From contig JAIQZO010000015.1 in NCBI GenBank assembly GCA_021777055.1, forward strand, positions 1-60,965: a stretch of DNA of 60,965 nucleotides, in the 5' to 3' direction. A program made the position numbers and the translations under genes. Position 1 is the first letter of the stretch, and each line of letters begins with the position of its first letter. Positions 36,513 to 45,693 of the stretch are shown here, one piece after another. The DNA comes from Candidatus Anammoxibacter sp. Lineage in GTDB: Bacteria > Planctomycetota > Brocadiia > Brocadiales > Anammoxibacteraceae. The notes beneath the pieces were generated by a model, which searched no databases, had not been told where the DNA came from, and saw nothing but the letters and a program-made list of their open reading frames with translations.

Positions 36513-37292
36513 ATTAATAAGAGTGTAAATTTATCCAATACTGGCCGGCTTTCAAATAAAGTAGCCGTAGTTACCGGTTCCTCTCGTGGAATAGGCCGTG
36601 ACATAGCTTTAACATTTGCTCGTGAAGGGGCAGATGTTGTTATAAATTATAAAACTAATAGTAATGCGGCCTTAGAAGTTGAGTCAAAGATAGCGAAACT
36701 AGGACACAGAGTATTATCGATTAAAGCAGATGTAACACAACGAAATGATGTTCAACAACTTTTTGATAGAGTCCTCAATGAATTTGGCAGAATTGATATA
36801 CTTGTCAATAATGCGGGCATTAATAAAAGAGGTTTCTTTGATGAAATAACGGATGAAGATTGGGATATGATCATGGGGGTTAACCTGAAAGGTCCGTTTA
36901 TCTGTTGCCAGGAGGTCTTTCCTCTTATGAAGAATCAGGGAGGCGGGCGCATTATTAATATATCATCTGCTGCCAGTCTGTATCACGGGCCAAAAACTGT
37001 CCACTACGCAGTATCTAAAGCTGGTTTAAACAGTCTAACGAAAGTTATAGCAAGATACGGAGGAGAACATAATATTCTAGTTAATGCTATAGCACCTGGT
37101 ATTATATTGACAGAGCAATCAGTAGAGGAGCTTGCAAGTAGTAGTGGTAAAGGTATTATCGATATGACACTCGTAAAACGGCCGGGAGAACTTCAAGATG
37201 TTTCCAATACTTGTGTACTTCTTGCTTCAGATGAACAAAACTACATTACAGGACAAGTAATCAGTGTAAGCGGTGGGAGTTATCTTGGCTAA
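36513..37292 (+). CDS. Short-chain dehydrogenase/reductase, apparent ATT start
   Basis: NAD(P)-dependent SDR of 259 residues (FabG-like). TGSSRGIG is the cofactor loop, NNAG lies near residue 97, and the active site is Ser in NISSAASL with YAVSK. The C-terminal VSGGSYL is typical. The frame extends well upstream of the first ATG (36867). The coding start consistent with GGAGG at 36501-36505 is an ATT at 36513, 7 bases away. An ATG overlapping the previous stop (TAATG, 36508) lies in another frame and stops after 6 codons. The gene therefore uses a rare ATT start or carries a frameshift right at its start. Overlap with the next gene is 8 bases. Confidence 0.85.
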   Translation: MNKSVNLSNTGRLSNKVAVVTGSSRGIGRDIALTFAREGADVVINYKTNSNAALEVESKIAKLGHRVLSIKADVTQRNDVQQLFDRVLNEFGRIDILVNNAGINKRGFFDEITDEDWDMIMGVNLKGPFICCQEVFPLMKNQGGGRIINISSAASLYHGPKTVHYAVSKAGLNSLTKVIARYGGEHNILVNAIAPGIILTEQSVEELASSSGKGIIDMTLVKRPGELQDVSNTCVLLASDEQNYITGQVISVSGGSYLG

Positions 37293-38514
37293 AAAAAAGA
37301 CAATCCTTTTGTTAGGCGCAAGCTCAGACCAGCTTTATGCTATACGTACAGCACAAGCTATGGGCTTGAATACGCTTGTTGTAGATGCAAACCCCAATGC
37401 TGTTGGCTTTTCAATTTCTGATGATTATGCCGTTGTAAGCACACGTGATGTGGAATCATTAAAACAAATGGTTGATCAATATCATAGCAATGGTTATCAG
37501 ATAGCCGGCGTATTGGTACAAGGTAGCGATATCCCTCATATAGTCTGTTCGCTTGCTGAATATATTGATACCCCGCACATTCCAATGCAAGCGGCTTTAC
37601 TTTCAACACATAAATTAAAGATGAAGCAGCATTTCTACAAGAGCGGTGTTGCCATACCCTGGTTTTCCAGCGTCAAAACGCCGGATCATCTGAGAATGGT
37701 TATAAAAGAACGGGGATATCCGTTAATAATAAAACCCGTTGATCGTTCAGGATCCCGTGGCGTCTATTATTTAGATGGAACCCGCAACATTGACGAATTG
37801 TTTGCAGATGCGCAAGCATTGTCACTTTGTGGTGATGTCCTTGTAGAGGAGTTCCTGGATGGTCTACAAATAAGTACTGAAACAATTATGTATAGAGGAA
37901 AGGCTTATACGCCAGGATTTGTTGACCGAAATTATGATATGCTTTCCAAATATCTACCAAATATTATTGAAAATGGCGGTACTGAACCTAGCAGTGTTAC
38001 ATATGAACAACGGTTATCAATTGAAAGCCTGGTAGAGAAAGCCGCTATCTCTCTCGGTGTAACAGATGGTGTCGTTAAAGGTGATATAGTGCTATCTCCT
38101 GACGGCCCAAAAATCATTGAAGTAGCAACAAGGCTCTCAGGTGGTGATTTTTCAGAAAGTTTAATACCTCTGGGCATAGGAGTGAATATTGTTGAGGCCG
38201 CACTTAACATTGCAATGGGAAATGAAGTTGCACTCGATAAACTTAAACCAAGGTGGAGCCGTGTAGTACTAAACCGCTACTTCTTTCCCGAACCGGGAAC
38301 GCTAAAATCTATTGATGGCCTGGAGGAAGTATCTGCACAGCCATGGGTCCAGAAATTGGAAACCTGGTATAATATTGATGAATATGTACCTGAAGTGAAG
38401 AGCCACGCCGATAGGTTTGGGGTCTTCATTGTTACCGGGGAGACACTGGAGGAAGCTAACCAACGGGCAGATTGGGTTTATCAAAAAGTCAAAATAGTCA
38501 CTTGTCAAGATTGA
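37285..38514 (+). CDS. ATP-grasp family ligase
   Basis: 409-residue ATP-grasp enzyme related to PurK/PurT/carbamoyl-phosphate-type ligases. It has an N-terminal Rossmann-like domain (ILLLGASSDQLYAIRTAQAMG), ATP-binding segments (HKLKMKQHF, YPLIIKPVDRSGSRGVYY near 145, DVLVEEFLDG near 183) and metal-binding PKIIEVATRLSGGDFSE near 270. A C-terminal domain of about 110 residues closes the protein. The start is probably TTG 37285, 5 bases after GGGAG; GTG 37273 in frame is an alternative. It would form an amide or ester between a carboxylate and an amine or alcohol. It is last in the plus-strand operon. Confidence 0.87.
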   Translation: MAKKKTILLLGASSDQLYAIRTAQAMGLNTLVVDANPNAVGFSISDDYAVVSTRDVESLKQMVDQYHSNGYQIAGVLVQGSDIPHIVCSLAEYIDTPHIPMQAALLSTHKLKMKQHFYKSGVAIPWFSSVKTPDHLRMVIKERGYPLIIKPVDRSGSRGVYYLDGTRNIDELFADAQALSLCGDVLVEEFLDGLQISTETIMYRGKAYTPGFVDRNYDMLSKYLPNIIENGGTEPSSVTYEQRLSIESLVEKAAISLGVTDGVVKGDIVLSPDGPKIIEVATRLSGGDFSESLIPLGIGVNIVEAALNIAMGNEVALDKLKPRWSRVVLNRYFFPEPGTLKSIDGLEEVSAQPWVQKLETWYNIDEYVPEVKSHADRFGVFIVTGETLEEANQRADWVYQKVKIVTCQD

Positions 38515-38532
38515 ACAGAAAGAAATATCGTC

Positions 38533-38560
38533 GTTATGGACAAACAAGTTTGTCCATAAC
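38533..38560. terminator. Hairpin between convergent genes
   Basis: A perfect 12-bp stem (GTTATGGACAAA / TTTGTCCATAAC) with a CAAG loop lies 18 bases after the ATP-grasp stop and about 40 bases from the convergent radical SAM stop. It is probably bidirectional, though no long U-tract follows. Confidence 0.65.
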
Positions 38561-38602
38561 CACTAATCCAATACAAAAGTAGAAAAAGCAGATAATAATT
38601 CC

Positions 38603-40051
38603 TCAATTGGTGCACAATATTGCTTCTTCTAATTCATGACTACTGTCGGTGCTTTCTACCGGTTCTACTAATTCATAACTGCGGTCTGGTACCTGGCCTT
38701 TGCTAATCTTGGTAGGTAGGGTATTATTGACAAAACGTTCAAGAGGCGCATTCTTTTTCCAGTCTTCGTACAATGCTTCCCAATTTTGTTCCTTGCAGAT
38801 TCTTTTAACTTTTTCATCACTCAAAATAAGGATTGGACAATAACATTTCAGATATGACTTAAGTTGCGCCAGCATTTTCTCTTCAAGGGAGAAACTATCT
38901 GTACCGAAACACGCACTTTCTGGAAGGTCATCATACCGGCCTGATTGTAACCAAGGGATAAAACCATCTTTGATTACGCCAAGTTTTACGAAATAGTCAT
39001 AAGCCCATGTGCCTCTATATGGGGCAAAATGTAACCATTGCACGATTCTAGGTTGGGGAATGGAGAGAACCCAATCTAAAGATCTATCGTGATTCTCGGG
39101 AGAATCACCAGGTAACCCGATAACCATATTTAACCAAGGGGTAATACCAGCATCCTGAATACGACTAATAGTGTTACGTATAGTTTCAATGCTTTCACCT
39201 TTACTTACTAACTTAAATACTTCTGGATCTCCTGATTCAATCCCAATGCATAATGTCTCAATCCCCACAAGTTTTAAGAGTTCCAGAAACTCTCTGTCTG
39301 TCTGATCTGCCCGCACATTAAAAATACTTAATTTATATGGATATGATCGGCTTATATATTCTTTTAGGAAAGCCTTTGCATGGTCTATATTACCTGTAAA
39401 TGCATCGTCTATTACTGCAATCCTGTCTACACCCGGAAAGTTTACCTCTATTCTATCTATCTCTTCCCAGAAACTATCATCCAAGGTGCGAGCCCGCCAC
39501 TTATTACCATGGGTTCTTGTACCTACACAAAAAGAGCAATTATGCGTACATCCCCTGGAAGTAAAGATTGGATAGGTAATCATTTTATGATGATCAATCA
39601 TGCAAGTAAAATCCGGGGATTGAAAGGTATCCGCCCGCCCTAGTTGTATAACCCGTTCCTCACTATTAAGAATTCTTTCAAACGCACCATCTGCTTCACC
39701 AACTATTATCTTTGTAACACGATTATCCTTTTTTAATATATCCCAATACCCATGTGTGTGCGGCCCACCTATCCAAATTGGTATTTCTCTTTTGTTCGCA
39801 GCATCAAGCATATCCTGAACTGCAGGGAAAAGCCACTCTTGTGAAACCATGGAAATACATAAAATATCCGGTCTCTCTTCGTCTAAAAGTTTTATAGCTG
39901 TATCATCTCTTGTGGGATTAAAATGGTGATCTGCCATAAACACATCATGTCCTGACTCCTTTATTGATCGCGCAAGTATTCCTAATCCTGTATGGGGCAA
40001 TTCACCTGTTGAGCCATCATCAATTCCATGTTTCCAAAGCATCACTTTCAT
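38603..40051 (-). CDS. B12-binding radical SAM protein
   Basis: Cobalamin-dependent radical SAM enzyme of 482 residues. The start at 40051 lies 7 bases after AGGAG; the ATG two codons earlier is too close. Residues 1-130 form a B12-binding Rossmann-type domain (GILARSIKESGHDVFMADHH, CISMVSQEW, IWIGGPHTHGYW). The radical SAM domain starts with the cluster motif CTHNCSFC near 165, then IAVIDDAFTGN, IGIESGDPEVF and MVIGLPGDSPEN. The family includes methylases of unactivated carbons or phosphinates and ring-rearranging enzymes. It is transcribed convergently to the ATP-grasp operon. Confidence 0.88.
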   Translation of the reverse strand: MKVMLWKHGIDDGSTGELPHTGLGILARSIKESGHDVFMADHHFNPTRDDTAIKLLDEERPDILCISMVSQEWLFPAVQDMLDAANKREIPIWIGGPHTHGYWDILKKDNRVTKIIVGEADGAFERILNSEERVIQLGRADTFQSPDFTCMIDHHKMITYPIFTSRGCTHNCSFCVGTRTHGNKWRARTLDDSFWEEIDRIEVNFPGVDRIAVIDDAFTGNIDHAKAFLKEYISRSYPYKLSIFNVRADQTDREFLELLKLVGIETLCIGIESGDPEVFKLVSKGESIETIRNTISRIQDAGITPWLNMVIGLPGDSPENHDRSLDWVLSIPQPRIVQWLHFAPYRGTWAYDYFVKLGVIKDGFIPWLQSGRYDDLPESACFGTDSFSLEEKMLAQLKSYLKCYCPILILSDEKVKRICKEQNWEALYEDWKKNAPLERFVNNTLPTKISKGQVPDRSYELVEPVESTDSSHELEEAILCTN

Positions 40052-40230
40052 ATACATACTCCTATTTAGAACCCGGCACTATTGCAGCTATTGTACCGAT
40101 AAACTATATAAATACGAAAATATGGGCTTATACATAACCTGTTTACATTAGATCGGCATAATTTGTTGTCATTTTAATTATTCTTTTGCTAAATAGCGTG
40201 TTGAAGCAGCGATCAGATTTACGATGTAGA

Positions 40231-41205
40231 TTATATCAATGAACAAATATAAGAAGCAACATTTCTATATCCAGACCCTATTGTGTCTGCTAACTCCTCT
40301 CTTTTCATTGCATTCTGAATTTTCAAGACATTGGAAATGCTTTCCATAAGTGTTTCTTTGGATAGATTTTTATAAAAACCTAAAGATTTAGATTGGGGAA
40401 AAATGGCTGAGAAATTTCCAGCGGCATCTATATTCTCAATGTTATGGCTAACTAAAAGCAGCGGCATATTAAAGAATACCCACTCATAGGCGCTAACACC
40501 AAATGCAGACAGTACCATATCACAAGAATAGATATCATGTAAATTATATGGTCTAATTTTGATTTGGCATGAAGAAGAGGCAATATTTTGGAGTTCTTTA
40601 GTATGAATAAAATGGTCACCAGGAAAGAGCATCCATTCATATGAAATATCATCAGTTACAAGCCTTAGTATGTGCAATAAAACACCGGCAGGATCGCTAC
40701 CACCACTAGTGACGGCAATACGCTTAATCTTTACGGGAAATTCTTTTTTTGGTGAAAAACTCAACACCTCCGGGTGAATTAATGACCATTTTGTACCTGA
40801 AAGAATTAGACCACTAAAACTGTTAATGTTATTATGGCAATTTGGTAATATTGTCAAATCACTTTCCGTACAAGCCTCACCTAAATGATCAATAAGGACT
40901 AATTTTGTATGCTCTTTAATCTTCCGCAAGAATGAGATTTCTGGCATCAATTTTGTATCGATAATAGTAAGACAAATATCTTGTTCCTGAATATATCTAA
41001 TAAATCTTTGATCATCTATAGCATTTAGTGTAATAAATGGTATGCCTAACTCATTTATCTCATTGATTATTATTGTATCCGCGTTAACTGCAAGGGCTAC
41101 CTTAACACCAAACGTTTGCAGAATCTCTGCTAAAGGCTTCATTCTCACCCAATGTCCTAATCCTGTTTCAGGTGAAACAAACACCAAAATCACTATTGCC
41201 TTCAT
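40231..41205 (-). CDS. PseG-like nucleotide-sugar hydrolase/GT-B fold protein
   Basis: 324 residues from ATG 41205, preceded by GAGAGGG; 46 further codons upstream are open but non-conserved in character. The sequence fits the PseG (UDP-2,4-diacetamido-trideoxy-hexose hydrolase) / glycosyltransferase group: an N-terminal FVSPETGLGHWVRMKPLAE equivalent to the GxGHxxR loop, LVLIDHLGEAC near residue 99, AVTSGGSDPAG near 165 and SAFGVSAYEWVFFNMPLL near 247. In PseG enzymes these segments bind UDP and the sugar. This suggests production or attachment of a nonulosonic-acid-type sugar, but pseB/C/H/I are not present in the window. Confidence 0.75.
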   Translation of the reverse strand: MKAIVILVFVSPETGLGHWVRMKPLAEILQTFGVKVALAVNADTIIINEINELGIPFITLNAIDDQRFIRYIQEQDICLTIIDTKLMPEISFLRKIKEHTKLVLIDHLGEACTESDLTILPNCHNNINSFSGLILSGTKWSLIHPEVLSFSPKKEFPVKIKRIAVTSGGSDPAGVLLHILRLVTDDISYEWMLFPGDHFIHTKELQNIASSSCQIKIRPYNLHDIYSCDMVLSAFGVSAYEWVFFNMPLLLVSHNIENIDAAGNFSAIFPQSKSLGFYKNLSKETLMESISNVLKIQNAMKREELADTIGSGYRNVASYICSLI

Positions 41206-41537
41206 AAGAAGCCCTCTCTTAACTTTAATACCGTTTGTAGAAAACTTTAGTGCAATGCCAAGGTCTTTCCACTTTTTGCCAGATGTGGAAAAAAATTCCA
41301 GCAGTGTCAAAAATTTCCACGCCTTGTTTCCACCTTGTTTCAAATCATAGAATTCTTCTACGCGTAACTACTTGGATGTAAATCCCTTGTAGATTATTTA
41401 AATATGCATTCCGGAAAGGCATACCCTTTGCGGTCTTATAGAACGATTCTATATATTCAAAGATTTTAATTGTTTTTTTAAGTTTGTCAACAGATATGCT
41501 TTATCTCGATATATTTGTTAATTGTTAAAAAATAGAT

Positions 41538-44396
41538 ATGAAAATTTTCCAAAAGAATTTAATAGCAATAAAGAAGCACCACCCACAGCTTATAAAGTTA
41601 ATAAAGAACACAAATATTGACAATGAAAAAATAATGGTGCTACCTACAACAAGTGGCGACCATAGAATACTCTATAAAAGAGATGATGGTTCAGAGGTTT
41701 ATATCCATAATGAACACGACCCCTCTATTGGAGCAAAGCAAGCCATTGATTTAATGGGCCAAATGGATAAAGAAGGCATTGCTATCCTTTTTGGTTTTGG
41801 TCTGGGCTATTTTGCGGAAGAGGTATTAGAACTATTTGACAGTGGCCAGGTTATGATTGTGTATGAAGCAGTGCCAGAGATATTCAAGACAGCATTAAGA
41901 ACAAGAGATCTTACAAAGCTGTTAACATCAGGAAAAATAGAAATAGTCCTTGGGAAAGAGATGAACAACTTTTTATTTCCACTGGAATACCACCATTTAT
42001 TGGCAAACGGCAAATTCTGGATAGTAAAACATCACCCCTCTTTAAAACTTGATGAAAAGGCTTATCAAAAGTTTCAGGAAAAGATGGAAAACGAAAAGAG
42101 AATTACAGGGTCAAATATTGCAACTATAATTAACCTGGGAAAAGAGTTTATCAACTCATTTATGGATAACATCCCATCTATAATCAGAACCCCCGGAGTG
42201 TTAAATTTAAAGGATATATTTAAAGGCCGTCCTGCCATTATCGTTTCTGCCGGACCATCTCTTGAGAAGAATTTACATTTACTTAAAAAGACTAAAGGCA
42301 AGGCTATCATTGTAGCTGTTGATGCGGTCTTACAAACAATATTGCCCGTAGGGATTGTACCGGATATCGTTGTTGGAATAGATCCGTTACCAGACAATTT
42401 TGGTTTCTTTTATGGTAATCCTTTACTAAAGCATGTTCCTTTCGTTTGTCTTTGCCAATACACCCCAAAAACACTGGATAGTTACCCTGGCCCTATTTTT
42501 ATAAACATGACAGCTGGTAATATTATATTCCAATGGCTTTGCAATTTTTGGGAAGAAAAAGGATTTATTGAAAGTGGAGGTGGGTCAGTGGCACACCTAG
42601 CATTCTCTGTTGCAGAATATATCGGTTGCAGTAGCATTGCACTTACAGGCCAGGATCTCTCTTTTTCAAAGAATCTCCATGCTGGATCAGGAATGGAACT
42701 ACTTCATGATTATATTATTAAAAATGAAGAGTGTGCAGGCTTTTTCAATTACACTAGAGACACAAAGATGGTGGACAGTAGAGAGAGTGCAACAGTAGTT
42801 AAAAATATAGCAGGTGAAGACAGATACACAAACGATGCCTTTTTAGCGTTTAAAACTGCATTTGAAACAAAAGCGAATGAATTTCCTGGATCCGTTATTC
42901 ATGCAAGCGAAGACGGGCTACCAATTAAAGGAACAACTATAATGCGATTGGTTGATTTTATTGATACCTATTGCAACATCCCGGAGATAGATACATTTTC
43001 CATACTAACACGCGCAAGCAACAGAGAGATACGTTACAACATAGATGATCTCTTGCTGGAGATTGATAAAACCAAATCGTTGTTTACAAATATAAGGAGA
43101 AACGGAAAAAAGATACTGCATTATGTACAAAGGTTAGAAAAGTTGATAGAAAGAAATCAGAAGGATTGCAAAGAATTTCACAATATTCTAAGAAAGATTG
43201 AAAGTTTAACAGAAAAAGTAAAAAGCCCCATGCTTAATATTATTGCCGCTTATCATTATAAACTGGAATTATATTTAAAGGGTCAAGATACAAAATCAAT
43301 AGATGATATGGTTGATAAATGGGAACGCCTTGACAAACAGTTGGAGAGGGCAAAGAATTATTACCCTGAGGTTATTGAAGCCATTGATATATTTAACAAA
43401 AGGCTTGACAAGCTTATTAATGCCATGGAACTGGAAAAGAGAGTTAACACCATAATAATGGACGAATCTTTATCCGAATATATAAAGTATTCAAAGGTGG
43501 CAAGACTTTATAATAGGGCAAACAGGGTAAACCAGGCAGTAAAATATACAGAACTGGCAATAAATGCACTTGATAAATTAGATAACGATATGGCGAAAGA
43601 TAAGAACTACCCTAAACACGGTAAGGATACTTTACAAATCTCCCTTGCGGAGTTGTATATAAACCAGTCTAGATTTCTTGACGCAAAGGAGATATTGGAC
43701 GAAATAGATAAAAGTGAAGATCAGCTCCAAATAGAAGAGGGATCAGAAAGCCACCTTTGGCAAAACGAGAAAACCGACTCACTACTTGCCGTTTGCGAAG
43801 AGAAGATTAACGTTTGGAATAAGCGTAAGGAAGATATGGGTGTTATTCTAAAAAAAGCAGTTGAAAACTATGGTAATGATTTCGAATCTGCGGAATTCTA
43901 TTACAAAGTAAAAGATTATGAAATGGCAGAAAAGAAGTATCTCGCGGCCATCAATGAATGTCAGAACCAAACCCCGGAAAAACAACTCATGAACAAAGTA
44001 AACGGCTCACCGCCATTAATACTTAAGGCATATTATGGACTTGCAAATACATACATTGCAATGGAAAGAATCGAAGAGGTGGTAGAAATTCTTGGACAGA
44101 TCATTGAACTAGACCCTTCAAATCCTGAACCATACTGTGATATGGGCCGTATAGCTGCATTGAATGACAAATTCCCGGAAGCTGAAGCCTTCCTGATGAA
44201 GGCTATAGAACTTGCACCTTATACAGAAAAGCCTTACAAACTTCTTGCAAATCTTTACATTAATTACAAAATGCCGGAAAAGGCTTCTCTACTCTACGAA
44301 AACGCCATAAAGATCAACCCTGCCAACCCGATATTTGCACAATGGTTAGCCGAGATATACACAAAGATGATAGCAACCCCTAAGCTACAGAAATAA
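41538..44396 (+). CDS. DUF115 (Maf-like) protein with C-terminal TPR repeats
   Basis: 952 residues. Residues about 60-200 match the Maf N-terminal segment (GIAILFGFGLGYFAEEVLE, MIVYEAVPEIFK). About 215-470 is the DUF115/MptE-like core (GRPAIIVSAGPSLEKNLHLL, VAVDAVLQTI, PDIVVGIDP, LTGQDLSF). About 490-740 is charged and coiled-coil-like. From 780 there are several TPRs (EILGQIIELDPSNPEPYCDM, NAIKINPANPIFAQWLAEI). DUF115/Maf proteins transfer nonulosonic acids to flagellin in other bacteria. That fits the adjacent PseG-like gene. It is transcribed alone, with a 45-bp mtnP-like start sequence 18 bases downstream. Confidence 0.85.
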   Translation: MKIFQKNLIAIKKHHPQLIKLIKNTNIDNEKIMVLPTTSGDHRILYKRDDGSEVYIHNEHDPSIGAKQAIDLMGQMDKEGIAILFGFGLGYFAEEVLELFDSGQVMIVYEAVPEIFKTALRTRDLTKLLTSGKIEIVLGKEMNNFLFPLEYHHLLANGKFWIVKHHPSLKLDEKAYQKFQEKMENEKRITGSNIATIINLGKEFINSFMDNIPSIIRTPGVLNLKDIFKGRPAIIVSAGPSLEKNLHLLKKTKGKAIIVAVDAVLQTILPVGIVPDIVVGIDPLPDNFGFFYGNPLLKHVPFVCLCQYTPKTLDSYPGPIFINMTAGNIIFQWLCNFWEEKGFIESGGGSVAHLAFSVAEYIGCSSIALTGQDLSFSKNLHAGSGMELLHDYIIKNEECAGFFNYTRDTKMVDSRESATVVKNIAGEDRYTNDAFLAFKTAFETKANEFPGSVIHASEDGLPIKGTTIMRLVDFIDTYCNIPEIDTFSILTRASNREIRYNIDDLLLEIDKTKSLFTNIRRNGKKILHYVQRLEKLIERNQKDCKEFHNILRKIESLTEKVKSPMLNIIAAYHYKLELYLKGQDTKSIDDMVDKWERLDKQLERAKNYYPEVIEAIDIFNKRLDKLINAMELEKRVNTIIMDESLSEYIKYSKVARLYNRANRVNQAVKYTELAINALDKLDNDMAKDKNYPKHGKDTLQISLAELYINQSRFLDAKEILDEIDKSEDQLQIEEGSESHLWQNEKTDSLLAVCEEKINVWNKRKEDMGVILKKAVENYGNDFESAEFYYKVKDYEMAEKKYLAAINECQNQTPEKQLMNKVNGSPPLILKAYYGLANTYIAMERIEEVVEILGQIIELDPSNPEPYCDMGRIAALNDKFPEAEAFLMKAIELAPYTEKPYKLLANLYINYKMPEKASLLYENAIKINPANPIFAQWLAEIYTKMIATPKLQK

Positions 44397-44414
44397 TTTT
44401 AAGTTCAGATAAAA

Positions 44415-44459
44415 ATGAAGAACAGAATAAAAGCAGAGTTTGCGGTCATTGGCGGTAGC
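44415..44459 (+). pseudogene. 5' fragment of an mtnP-like gene
   Basis: Fifteen codons from an ATG read MKNRIKAEFAVIGGS, against MNNRMKSEFAVMGGS at the start of the intact gene (45694-45738); the DNA differs at about ten of 45 positions. The match ends there and the frame stops soon after. The piece lies on the far side of the toxin-antitoxin insertion. It is either a remnant of a second, older purine-phosphorylase gene or a duplicated gene start left by the insertion. Confidence 0.75.
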
Positions 44460-44512
44460 TATACCCGTCAAAGTACTGATAATAATAGTTATTTGTGAAC
44501 GATTCCTTACCG

Positions 44513-44881
44513 TTATTTTATGACTCGAGTTCGTAACCTATTGTTTTTATAAACACTAAAATGATTTTTTATTTGTTTGGAATATTTTTCAAATATCTCA
44601 GAGACAATCTGTAATTTTTCAGCACCTGTTGCACCTTCTATCCTTAACAACAAAATCCCACAGTGCTTTTCTTAAAAATGATAAACAAGCTCACCAAAAT
44701 CTTTATCCATTGTAATAATAATCCTGTCTTCTGAAGATGCAAGATTAATAATGTCATGATCTGACATACATGGATCAATTTTTCTTATAGTAGTTGTGTT
44801 ATATCCCGATTTCTGTAAATATTCCTCTACTTTTATTCCAACCCCCATATCTACCAAAAATCTCAATCCATCTGATTTCAT
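44513..44881 (-). pseudogene. DUF5615 (PIN/Mut7-C-like) toxin gene with internal stop
   Basis: The minus-strand frame starts MKSDGLRFLVDMGVG and continues IIITMDKDFGELVYHF, then meets a TAA at 44672-44674. It carries on in the same frame with EKHCGILLLRIEGATGAEKL to a second stop at 44513. Joined, it is a 122-codon DUF5615 protein of normal length, with acidic PIN-like residues in MDKDFGEL. A nonsense change (or compensating small indels) near the GELVYH(S)G position has killed or shortened the toxin. Its start overlaps the antitoxin stop (ATGA). Confidence 0.8.
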
Positions 44882-45126
44882 GCGGTCATCTCTACCGGAA
44901 ATACTTGCTCTTCTTCTACTATATCTGCAACATATGCAAATACGGCCAGAAAATCTTCTTTTTCGAGCGCTGGATAATCTTCCATTAACTCCTTTTCCGA
45001 TACACCTCCTGCGAATGCCCGCAAAATTTGGTCTACAGTAATCCTCATCCCACGAATCGTTGGTTTTCCTAACATAATTTTAGGATTCACATTTATCCTT
45101 GAGAGTAAATTTTCAGCATTTTGCAT
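44878..45126 (-). CDS. DUF433 family antitoxin
   Basis: Antitoxin of 82 residues from ATG 45126, preceded by GGAGA; a longer frame to 45156 lacks support. The DUF433 helix-turn-helix signature is present: INVNPKIMLGKPTIRGMRIT, VDQILRAFAGGVSEKELMED, then YPALEKEDFLAVFAYVADI. DUF433 proteins regularly precede DUF5615 toxins. The four-base overlap with the broken toxin gene confirms the pair. With the toxin disrupted the antitoxin may persist only as an autoregulator or as protection against related toxins. Confidence 0.85.
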   Translation of the reverse strand: MQNAENLLSRINVNPKIMLGKPTIRGMRITVDQILRAFAGGVSEKELMEDYPALEKEDFLAVFAYVADIVEEEQVFPVEMTA

Positions 45127-45500
45127 AATTATATTTCTCCATTTAATTGTTAACAATACTTTTAATCAGCAATCTTACTTTTATGTTGGGAAGAAGTGTA
45201 TAATCGTTAAAGCCGAAGCCAACACGCTTTTCGTCGTCAACTGGAATTTTCATATCAAGTATTCTTTTTTTTGAAAGAAACTTAGCAATATAGTATTACA
45301 CTCTAAAAACTTCTTTTTTTAGAAAGAAATTTTTAACGCGTACTGTTAAGTTCTTTGCAGCAGTATAGTTACTGGTTACTTGATACTAAATGCTTGATAA
45401 TTTATTCAAACGCCGTAAAACGTTATATCGCAAATTAAATTCGGCTCTTTTTATGTTGCATCTTGACAAGAAAGATAGAAATTGAACAATTTGCCTGTAT

Positions 45501-45560
45501 CCAGTATCTAGAATCCAGTATCTAGAATCTCATATTTTGGTTGCGGCTTCGCCGCGTTAT
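45501..45560 (+). repeat. Dispersed repeat (TTTTGGTTGCGGCTTC type), copy 2
   Basis: Two tandem CCAGTATCTAGAAT units are followed by ATTTTGGTTGCGGCTTCGCC and GCGTTATGAATAA, with a GCGGC-TTC-GCCGC hairpin. This is the best-preserved copy of the family in the window. The rest of the gap 45127-45693 contains no recognisable gene. Confidence 0.65.
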
Positions 45561-45621
45561 GAATAAATTTAACCTTCTGTCATAAACGGAAGTCAAGAAA
45601 TTTTTCTATACGGAAAATATC

Positions 45622-45652
45622 TTGCAAAACGTTACAAATGTTATACTATTAT
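45622..45652 (+). promoter_or_regulatory. Putative promoter of mtnP
   Basis: TTGCAA followed by TATACT (14-base spacing) or TATTAT (19-base spacing), within a core (AAACGTTACAAATGTTATAC) shared with the promoters at 48673-48701 and 50941-50969. Spacing is not ideal, so the exact -10 is uncertain. Confidence 0.4.
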
Positions 45653-45693
45653 ATTCGGTTAGAAGTTATAAAATACCATAAGAAATAAAAAAA

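Noticed and set aside
41206..41343. 46-residue N-terminal extension of the PseG-like protein
   Set aside because: A good ribosome-binding site and the family start lie at 41205; the extension is basic, low-complexity sequence without family match.
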